DNA of 64,000 bases, from positions 1 through 64,000 of the forward strand of contig CANQPG010000003.1 in assembly GCA_947625705.1 (NCBI GenBank), in the 5' to 3' direction. This DNA is from an uncultured Peptococcaceae bacterium. GTDB lineage: Bacteria > Bacillota > Dehalobacteriia > UBA4068 > UBA4997. Made by a program: the position numbers and the translations under genes. Position 1 is the first letter of the stretch. Each line of letters opens with the position of its first letter. Under the pieces are notes generated by a model. It was not told the origin of the DNA, searched no databases, and worked only from the letters and a program-made list of their open reading frames with translations. This document shows positions 1 to 7,801 of this stretch, in pieces.

Positions 1-3000
1 GTGACGGTTTGCGTGTCGCCGGTGACCTTGACGCCGTCCCGGTAATACTCGACGGTGTAGGAAATAGCTTTCGTCTGCCCGTCGTCTTTGACGTAATACA
101 CGTTGATGACGCCGCCGTCGGCGATCATGTCCGGGATATCCGCCGCGAGAGTGGTGCATTTATAGCCGATGTACTTGTCGGTGATGTTGATCTTGCTCTT
201 ATCCACGGTCAGGGTATCGGGCTGCAACACCTGCACGGTTTGCCTAAAGGTCTGCGTGTCGCCGGTGACCTTTACGCCGTCCTTGTAATACTCCACGGTG
301 TAGGAGATTTCTTTGGTCTGCCCGTCGTCCACCTCATAATAAAGGTTCAGCACGTTGTCGGCGTCGGTAATGCGCAGGGTTGCCTTATCGGCGTGGCTGA
401 ATGTATATCCGGTGATAGCAACCGCTTCACTTGCGGCGGCAATTTCCGTGCCGTAAGCCTGCGGTTCGCCCGTTTTGGCGGGTTGCAGGACTTTGCCGGT
501 GCCGTTCTCCAGATAGTTGACGGTGTAGGCATACGTGTTCTCGCCATACGATACGTTGCTGTAAACAAGGGTATCCTGCTGGCTGGGTACGCCGATGTCG
601 TGCGTTACGCTGAGGCCGTTTGTGGCCGGCTGGGTCAGCTTGGCTTTTTCTGCCTCCGGTATGCTGGGCGAGGTGACTGCCGCCGTGGCCGTCACGCTTT
701 GCTCATAGCCGAGGATAGTTTCCTCCGCCACGGTATACGTTGTGCCGCGCGGCAGCTCTTTGATGGTGATGATCTCGCCGCCCGCCAGCTTAAGCCCGTT
801 CGTTTCCGTGTTAAAATGCGTGTCGTTTGCCGTCATGCTCGCGATATGATAGCCGTCACCCGCCGCGTCCGCCTCGATGGTGAGCGTGCCGGTCTCTGTC
901 GCCGTGCCGCCGTTGGTGATGGTGTAAGCATATTCGCCCGCAAGCTCCGGCGTCATGTCGATATCGCCGATGGTGTTTCGGGGGCGCTCGACGGAGCCGG
1001 TAACTTCCGGTGCGTCATATGTGAAGCCGATGGAGAAATTGAACGGCTGGCTGGCCTGCCGTGCGGCGGGCGCGTCGCTGACCTGCTTTGTGATGACCAG
1101 ATCGCCCACGGCGGTGCTGGCCACGCGCACGATGGTGCTGCCGCTGAACAGGCCGTTCAAAATCTTATTGCCGAAGCTGGTGTAGCCGTTGGAGGTATCA
1201 AATTTGTCATCTTGTTCGTCACTTTCCAGCGTAGGCAGCGCCGTTTTTGTGCGGATCTCATCATTAATGGCGGCCAGCTTCTCCTCATTCCCGACCGCGT
1301 TTAATTCTTTCAGCAGCTCAGAATAGTGCATACCGGGGTCATAAATGCCGTAATAATTCTGGGTGATCAGATCCCAGTTCCAGCCGCTGGCCGATACATA
1401 ACCGTAGGGGTTTTCCTTATCGTCCAGTGGGTTTGTTTCGCCGAGGATATCGAAGTCATCCTCGACGGTGGAATACTGCATGCGGGCTTCCGTGTCATAT
1501 CTGCGCCATTTGCGCTGCAAGTTATAGTCGTTGGTGTTGACCTGTTCCCAGCTGAGCTTGCCGTCAGTTTCGGTGCCTTTGGCGCGCAGCGCGTAAATAT
1601 CCGTCAGCGTGGTGTCGATCATGCCGGCGGAACCAAAATTGGCCATCGTGCTGACCAGCCTGCCCACGCCCACCAGCACGGAAATACCGTCGCCGTCGCC
1701 TTTGGCCACGCCCTTGTCGGGGTCAATGACCTCGGCGCCCGCGCCGTCCAGCAGGGGTTGGCCCGCATAGGCGTGCACGCCGTTTTCGTCAACGATGACC
1801 TTGACCAGCCGTTGGTTCGGCGCATAGCCGACGGGAGCCTGCGTCTCCTGCAAATAATAGACGCCGGTGGCAAGGCCGTGGAACGCCGTGCCGCCGCCCA
1901 GCGTAACATGCGAGCCCAAAACGCCCTGCTCCAGGTCGCTGGTGTGGTTAGCCTTATACACCGGCTGTGCGCCCGCTTTCAGCGTTAAGGTATCTTCGTC
2001 CACGGCGTCCTGTTTATAAAGCGCAAATTCCGCGTCGCAGATGGTGTTGCCCTGCGCGTCCAGCCGCTGCACCATCAGGCGGTTTTGAATATTCGGCACG
2101 CCGATGGTGGCGCCGAAGTTACGTTGAAAGCCGCTGCCCCTGTGGTCGATGCGGAAAGTCTGGTTGCCGTCCATTTGCTCCGGGTCGTCCGCCGTAGAGA
2201 AATAGAACGTTGTGGTGTATTTGATTTTAGCCAGCTTGGCGTCTAATTCCGCTTGCTGTTCAGCGGTCATCAAGGCCAAGTCTTCGGCGTCATGCTGACC
2301 GTCTTTGTTTAAGTCCTCAATGATATTGCCTTTTTGGTCGGCAATCATAAAATAATAGCTGTCAATTTCGCCGGGCAGGTTGCTGATCTCGGCGTTATAG
2401 CTGCCGGAGGCCGTGGGCTCAAACGGATAGATAAAGCCGTCCGTGCTGCCCTTGTTCCGGCGGGCATATTCGCCAATGGCCGCGCCCAGCGCTTTGGCGT
2501 AATCGTATTCATTCTTTTCCAAATCCAGCTTTTCTATCGTCCAGCCGGTTTCCGGGCTGCCGTAAACGGGCGCCCAGTTCTCCTCAACACCAATCGTCGC
2601 CATCGTGGGCGTTCCCTTGCCGACCCAGGCCAGCACCACGGCGAACAGCCCCACCTTGTTCTCATATTCCTGGTCGCTCAGGTGGATTATAGTAGGCTCG
2701 CGGTCGCGGGGGTCTGGAACGAGCCTGATATCGAAGGATCTGATCTCTTCAGGGGCGGAGACCACGGCCAGCGGCGTGGCGTAAACGCCGTTGTTCCAGC
2801 GGTCGTTAGAGCGCAGGATATAGGTGCCGTTGATGTTTTCCAGACGCAGCGAGGTCGCCTCCGCGTGGCGGTATCCGGCCAGCGCCGCGCTGTGTTTGCC
2901 GGTTTCTTCCGCTTCGCGCAGTTCCAGCAGCAGGGCATTTTCATATTCCAGCCCGCCGGAGGAGATGACTTTATTCACCGTATACTGCTGATAGCTGGTG

Positions 3001-4535
3001 AAAATATCGGCCAGGCTGGCCATTTTATCCGCTTTCGCGCCCATATTTTCGCTGTATCGCAGCGTCAGCATACCGTCCGCGTCGGTTGTGCCGGTGGCCA
3101 CCTTTTCGACGTCTGTAATGTTGGTTTTGTCGGTGTTGGTGTCCCATTTCTCGGTGTCGTTGGTCGGCCTCACCACGCAAAGGTCAAACTGCACGTCCGC
3201 GATCGGATTGCCGTCCTGATCGACCTTGTGAATGTAGGTGGGGGGAATTTCCTCCAGGTTGAATTGCAGGTTCATGTTAGAGCCGCCCGCGCCGCGCTCC
3301 AGGAAGAAAAAGTCCAGCGTGTGATAGGTACCGTCGGCAAATGTCCACTTGGTTTCGCCGCCGTCGGTCGTTTTCTGAAAGATGTGTGTGTTTGCGCCGT
3401 TTCGCACCTTGATGATATTTGCGTTGGGGTCGTCTTTTGTTGTATTCGTATCGCTGACGCTTTTGCCGTCAAAGGTGGAAACGCGAACCCAATATGTCAC
3501 ATTTTCTTCGCCTACTGCATTGATGTATTGCTGCAAAAGGGTGGAGGCGTTATCGTTGTCTGGAGTTTTGCTGGCGTCGGCGTTCAGATAATAGGATATA
3601 TCGCCGCTGGCAAAGTCGATCCTTACTTGGGCGGGGTTGTGGATACCGCCCACGTCGCCCACCAGTATGCCGTCAATGAAGATCCAAACGTCATCGTCGC
3701 CGACAAATTCATAGGTTACGGGGGTTTGGCCGTCCTTGGTCAGGCCGTCCTCCGACTGCACAAACTGCGTCGTCATATGCGCGCCGAAGAAGTGGTTGAT
3801 GTCCTCGCTTTCCTTAACGCCGTTCGGTGCGGTTGTGTTGTTTATAACTGTTCCATCGCTTTTCACATAGCCCTGGCCGTTCTTGTCCAGCGTGTTAAAC
3901 GGAAAGAAGCCCGTGGAGTTTTCGAGCAGGCCATCGGCAAAATCTATCAGTGTGAACGAATTGTCAGGGTTAAGCTGTGCGCCGGTTTTGTTGCTGTCAA
4001 AATAATAATAGCCGGTGTTGTCAACCTGAAACAGGCCGCTTACGTTGTTACGTACGGTTTTGCCAACAACGCTGGTGTCGTCATCAAACAGGTAGGCGAG
4101 GGACTCATTGCCTGCGGTCGTAGTGCCCAAGCCGGTATCCAAGTCCTTTTACAAAACGGGGTAGTTATCCGCGCCCAGCTTGTTTTGCACAATGCCGCGG
4201 AATATAGCGCCGCGGTCTCCTGTCCAGACATTCATGTGATTTTTAGGTTCCGGGCCGGTGTACCAGAATTTCAGCGGGCTGTACTGGTTGATACCTCGGG
4301 TTGCATTAGCGCTATCATAATATTTTAAAATATCGTTAGGTTTGTCCGGGTTCACCCAATAATCGAACAGGTCGATGGTGGTGCCCACTGGCGTCACGCC
4401 GGTAATTGCTTTGGTTTGGGGCGGGTCAGCTTCGTCCGCCGCATAGGCGGTATGTAGGTTGGCCGGCATTTGCCCCAGCACCAGCGCCAATATCAGGCAC
4501 AGGCTTAAAAGACGCTTCAGCTTTTTCATGATCAT
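1..4535 (-). pseudogene. Very large secreted fibro-slime / SpaA-Cna_B-like surface adhesin, 3' part beyond window; one in-frame TAA at 4149-4151
   Basis: Signal peptide MIMKKLKRLLSLCLILALVLGQMPANLHTAYA at 4535. The same minus frame stays open after the TAA to position 1: KDLDTGLGTTTAGNESLAYLFDDD...YEFVGDDDVWIFIDGILVGDVGGIHNPAQV...YTVEYYKDGVKVTGDTQT. The downstream ORF is not in the track, presumably because it runs off the window edge. Confidence 0.85.
3..331 (-). repeat. Two copies of an adhesin repeat (ISYTVEYY[K/R]DGVKVTGDTQT...), period about 240 bp
   Basis: Near-identical DNA around 9-93 and 257-331 (tgcgtgtcgccggtgacct...tacgccgtcc...taatactc.acggtgtagga). Confidence 0.75.
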
Positions 4536-4554
4536 TATCCTTTCCTATGCCGTG

Positions 4555-5286
4555 TTATTTGGATACGACTTGCTTCAGCGGCATCTGCTGTTCGATCACC
4601 CTCAGGCGGTAGCGCGCCATCTTTTTGGCTTTATAGCGGCCGGTGCAGACCGGGCAGCCGCTTTTGTGTGAGCCCAGCCCCGCCCGCGAATAAACCACCG
4701 TCTGCCAGACGTGGCCGCTGCTGCACTGCCACCAAACCTTTTTGTGGCTGCCGATCGTCACTTGCTCCGGCGTGAGGTCGCCGTTCAGCGTCGGGTGCCA
4801 TTCCGCCGCGATCTTCGGCTCCAGCGTCGCCAGGTCGTTGAACCCGGGCAGCACCTTTTTGTTGGCGCAGTAAGGGCAGCCGCTGCCGCTGACGCGGGAT
4901 TTTACCATCGCCTGCCACTCATGCCCTTTGTCGCATATCCACCAGGCTGCGTAATGGCTGCCCTCCAGCACGTCTTTGGGGGTAACATTGCCATTTTTAG
5001 TGGAGTGCCATTCGGCGGCAAGATCCGGCCGGCGCGACGCCAGATCGCTTTCACCCGGCCAGGGCTTTTTGCCGGTGCAGTAGGGGCAGCCGCTGTCGGC
5101 GCCGGTGCGGTTGAACACAACGGAGTTCCAGGCGTGCCCATGCTCACAGCGCCACCAGACTTTTTTCTTGCTGCCGTAGGAGATCTGTTTTGGCGTGAGT
5201 TCACCGTTAAGCTTTTGGTGCCACTCCTTAAGCAGGTATTGCTGGCCGTTTTCCCGGCAATAGTCATACAAACTTTTCTTCATCAT
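4555..5286 (-). CDS. Treble-clef / zinc-ribbon repeat protein (DUF4379-like), 3 repeats
   Basis: Three repeats of LAAEWHxxxNGxLTPxxVxxGSxxKxWWxCxxGHxWxxxVxxRxxGxGCPxC; 19 bp upstream of the adhesin start on the same strand. Confidence 0.85.
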   Translation of the reverse strand: MMKKSLYDYCRENGQQYLLKEWHQKLNGELTPKQISYGSKKKVWWRCEHGHAWNSVVFNRTGADSGCPYCTGKKPWPGESDLASRRPDLAAEWHSTKNGNVTPKDVLEGSHYAAWWICDKGHEWQAMVKSRVSGSGCPYCANKKVLPGFNDLATLEPKIAAEWHPTLNGDLTPEQVTIGSHKKVWWQCSSGHVWQTVVYSRAGLGSHKSGCPVCTGRYKAKKMARYRLRVIEQQMPLKQVVSK

Positions 5287-5349
5287 TCATCACCACTTCC
5301 GGACCTTGGCCACACCGGAGCAGGCAGCCGTGCGAGCGCCCCGATATGG

Positions 5350-5367
5350 ACAAAATACACATTTTGT
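5350..5367. repeat. Left recombinase-core-like site ACAAAATACACATTTTGT
   Basis: Dyad GACAAAAT-ACAC-ATTTTGTC with an asymmetric 4-nt centre; inverted partner at 5613-5630, 17/18 identical. Confidence 0.75.
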
Positions 5368-5415
5368 CATGTCAATACCGCGCACAAGTTCTGCACGGCT
5401 ACATAACTTATTAAA

Positions 5416-5444
5416 ATTGTAGCACATTTTTATCCGAAGCGCAA
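5416..5444 (-). promoter_or_regulatory. Predicted promoter TTGCGC-N17-(TGc)TACAAT inside the invertible segment, reading toward the zinc-ribbon/adhesin genes
   Basis: Minus strand: TTGCGC (5444-5439), 17 nt, TACAAT (5421-5416), extended -10 TGc. Same hexamers and spacing as the predicted recA promoter at 56915-56943. Confidence 0.6.
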
Positions 5445-5473
5445 TAATCTTATTGCTTTTTGAACGCGAAAAT

Positions 5474-5507
5474 CCAAGCCGCTAAAAATGTGTTTTTGGC
5501 AGCTTGG
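5474..5507. other. Imperfect 15-bp stem-loop CCAAGCCGCTAAAAA-TGTG-TTTTTGGCAGCTTGG
   Basis: 13/15 complementary arms with a 4-nt loop. Confidence 0.6.
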
Positions 5508-5515
5508 TTATCTAC

Positions 5516-5555
5516 GGTCTTTTTGCCCATATGGGTGGCAAAAAGACCTTTTTTT
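5516..5555 (+). terminator. Rho-independent terminator within the invertible segment
   Basis: GGTCTTTTTGCC / GGCAAAAAGACC perfect 12-bp stem followed by T7. Confidence 0.85.
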
Positions 5556-5612
5556 GTCTGCTTAAAGACCCTAGACATACTTATCCGCCAGGTCGCATAT
5601 ACAGGAACAGTC

Positions 5613-5630
5613 ACAAAATGTGTATTCTGT
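5613..5630. repeat. Right recombinase-core-like site ACAAAATGTGTATTCTGT, inverted relative to left site
   Basis: Reverse complement ACAGAATACACATTTTGT matches 5350-5367 at 17/18 positions; ends 1 bp before the recombinase stop codon. Confidence 0.75.
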
Positions 5631-5631
5631 T

Positions 5632-6483
5632 TTATGACACTAACCCCAGACGGTCAAGCTGTCGTCGGTGCTCTGCGCCGGATGTCAGAAGATAGATGCG
5701 CGTGGTTTCAATGCTGGAATGACCAAGCACGTCGGCCAGCCGCACGATATCCTTGCAGGCACGGTAAAACGCCGTGGCGAACAGGTGCCGCAGGTTATGG
5801 GGGAACACCTTGCTCGGCTCGACGCCGGCGTATTTGCACAGCGCTTTCATCTCCGCCCAAATTTGGCGGCGGGAAAGCGGTTTGCCGCCTCTGGTGAGAA
5901 AGATCTCGCCGGAAGCGGTTTTTTGTTTCTTGGCGTATTTCAACAGCTTGCGGCAAAGCTTCGCGGGGAGTATTATCGTGCGTATCTTGCCCTTAAGCGA
6001 GATTTCCGTGCGCCCCCGCCGCTCTGCTTCCACTGTGATATACTTTAGCTCGGAGACGCGGATCCCCGTGGCGCAGATGGTCTCCATCAACAGACCAAGA
6101 CGAGCCTGCCCGCGTGCTTCGGCGGCGGCGACCAGCGCGTCATAATCGCTCCGCGTCAGCTCGCGGCGGGGCTCCCGAAACAGCCGCCGCTGCACTTTTA
6201 AGAATCTGGCGCGTAAGTCCTCCCGCCCGATAAAGCGGAACAGGCCGTTCAACGCGGCCAGCATACCGTTAATGGTGACGGGCGCGTAATTTTTGGCCAG
6301 CAAGACATCTTTCCACTCGTTCACGGCCTCCCGGGTCACGTTTTGCCCCGCCAGCCAGGCGGCAAAAGCGCGGATATCCCGCAGGTATTTTGTCACCGTG
6401 CCGGGGGCGCGCTGCTCGGCTTGAAGTTCTCCGGCATAGGCGGCAATGGCCGCTTCGGTCAGTATAAATTCGTTCATGTCCAA
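5632..6483 (-). CDS. Tyrosine recombinase / phage-integrase family site-specific recombinase
   Basis: N-terminal SAM-like domain (APGTVTKYLRDIRAFAAWL), catalytic motifs ATGIRVSEL...HNLRHLFATAFY...LGHSSIETTRIYL. Confidence 0.93.
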   Translation of the reverse strand: MDMNEFILTEAAIAAYAGELQAEQRAPGTVTKYLRDIRAFAAWLAGQNVTREAVNEWKDVLLAKNYAPVTINGMLAALNGLFRFIGREDLRARFLKVQRRLFREPRRELTRSDYDALVAAAEARGQARLGLLMETICATGIRVSELKYITVEAERRGRTEISLKGKIRTIILPAKLCRKLLKYAKKQKTASGEIFLTRGGKPLSRRQIWAEMKALCKYAGVEPSKVFPHNLRHLFATAFYRACKDIVRLADVLGHSSIETTRIYLLTSGAEHRRQLDRLGLVS

Positions 6484-6726
6484 ACCTCCTTGACGGAAAG
6501 TATAATGAGCTTATTGTACCATGAACGATGTGCGGATATACAAGAAATTTGTCGGAGGAGAGACGTTTTTTCTACGGTTTCCAACATTTTTTTTGCTGAC
6601 AAAACCCCAGCTATGCGGCATGATGGGTCAATGTTGGTTTGTATATCCTTTTAGGATTTTTACCGCAAAAAATTTTTTTTCGAGCATGGGGTTTTTGGCA
6701 GTAATTGCGCTGTGAAAGGCGATAAT

Positions 6727-6770
6727 AAAAAAAGCGTTTCCGAGCTGCTTAATGCAGCGGAAACGCCTTT
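6727..6770. terminator. Terminator-like hairpin between recombinase region and tcdA
   Basis: AAAAAGCGTTTCC...GGAAACGCCTTTT. Confidence 0.75.
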
Positions 6771-6790
6771 TCAGTTGGATATGCGGTTTT

Positions 6791-7513
6791 TCAGCGGCTG
6801 AAACCGGCCAGATCCCTGATCGCTTCGCCCGCCAGGATCAGGCCGGCCGCGGCGGGTACAAAAGCACAGCTGCCGGGGGCGTGGCGGCCGGGGGCGGAAT
6901 CTGCCGCCACCGCGGCGCATGGCTCCTCGCGGGAATATACCACCTTAAGCGCGGTGACGCCGCGTTTTTTCAGCTCGCGCCGCATAACCTTGGCCAGCGG
7001 GCAGACGGCGGTCTGGTAAATATCCGCCACCTCAAAGCGGGTGGCGTCCAGCTTGTTGCCCGCGCCCATGCAGCTGATGAGCGGCGTTTGCGCCGCCTGC
7101 GCCGCCAGGATCAGCGCGATTTTGGCGGTGACGCTGTCGATCGCGTCCACCACGTAATCGTAGGCGGCAAAATCAAAGGCGGCGGCGTTTTCCGGGCTGA
7201 AAAATTCCTGCCGCCGGGTGATATGAAGCCCCGGGTTGATGGCCAGCAGACGTTCTGCCGCCGCGTCCACCTTGGGGCTTCCCACCGTGGCGCGGGTGGC
7301 AAAAAGCTGGCGGTTCAGGTTGGAGAGCGCCACCGTATCGCCGTCCACCAGCGTAAGATGGCCGACGCCGCTTCTGGCCAGCGCTTCCGCCGCGTGGCCG
7401 CCCACGCCGCCCAGACCGAAAACGGCTACATGCGCCTGTTGCAGGCGTTCTATGGCTGCGCCGCCCAAGAGCAGGGCAGTGCGGCTTAACTGTTCCTGTA
7501 ATGTTTTGTCCAT
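6791..7513 (-). CDS. tcdA: tRNA threonylcarbamoyladenosine dehydratase (ThiF/HesA family)
   Basis: MDKTLQEQLSRTALLLGGAAIERLQQAHVAVFGLGGVGGHAAEALARSGVG...; start moved to the internal ATG because the ORF-track extension overlaps the SRP RNA. Confidence 0.88.
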   Translation of the reverse strand: MDKTLQEQLSRTALLLGGAAIERLQQAHVAVFGLGGVGGHAAEALARSGVGHLTLVDGDTVALSNLNRQLFATRATVGSPKVDAAAERLLAINPGLHITRRQEFFSPENAAAFDFAAYDYVVDAIDSVTAKIALILAAQAAQTPLISCMGAGNKLDATRFEVADIYQTAVCPLAKVMRRELKKRGVTALKVVYSREEPCAAVAADSAPGRHAPGSCAFVPAAAGLILAGEAIRDLAGFSR

Positions 7514-7530
7514 AACATGCTCCTTGCTAT

Positions 7531-7760
7531 AAAAAAAGGCCGCGTCCCAGCCGGAAAACAGGACGGCGGACGCTGGGCTCAGCCCCGGTTTGCCCGCGGC
7601 ACCCAGAAAATACCGCTTAGTGCTGCTGCCTTCCGACCCTGACACGGTTCACGGTTTTCTGCTGCGCGGGGCCGGGGCGTCAACACCCATGCCCGGCGCC
7701 CTGCTTTCAGGCCGGCGGCGTGGCCGGTGTGAAAGCGGGCTTAGCCGCCTTATGGCGGCG
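7531..7760 (-). ncRNA. ffs: Signal recognition particle RNA, large type (approximate ends)
   Basis: Minus strand GAACCGTGTCAGGGTCGGAAGGCAGCAGCACTAAG matches the conserved SRP domain IV/adjacent sequence; long flanking complementary arms; T-run at 3' end. Confidence 0.85.
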
Positions 7761-7769
7761 CTAAATTAT

Positions 7770-7798
7770 ATTTTATCGGAAACCAAACGGTTTGTCAA
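7770..7798 (-). promoter_or_regulatory. Promoter of SRP RNA, TTGACA-N17-TAAAAT
   Basis: Read on minus strand directly upstream of the SRP RNA. Confidence 0.65.
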
Positions 7799-7801
7799 TG
7801 C

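Noticed and set aside
9-4328. Long + strand ORFs (431 aa, 220 aa, 664 aa)
   Set aside because: Antisense to the adhesin frame, no recognisable domains, low-complexity His/Val/Arg-rich composition typical of GC-rich antisense ORFs.
5350-5630. Inverted repeats as the ends of an IS/MITE
   Set aside because: No transposase inside, no target-site duplication seen, and each repeat is internally dyad-symmetric with an asymmetric centre, which fits recombinase core sites better.
5668-6145. + strand ORFs over the recombinase
   Set aside because: Antisense shadow ORFs of a clear tyrosine recombinase.
7514-7645. N-terminal extension of the TcdA ORF (MSGSEGSSTKRYFLGAAGKPG...)
   Set aside because: Overlaps the conserved SRP RNA; internal ATG at 7513 gives the standard TcdA N-terminus.
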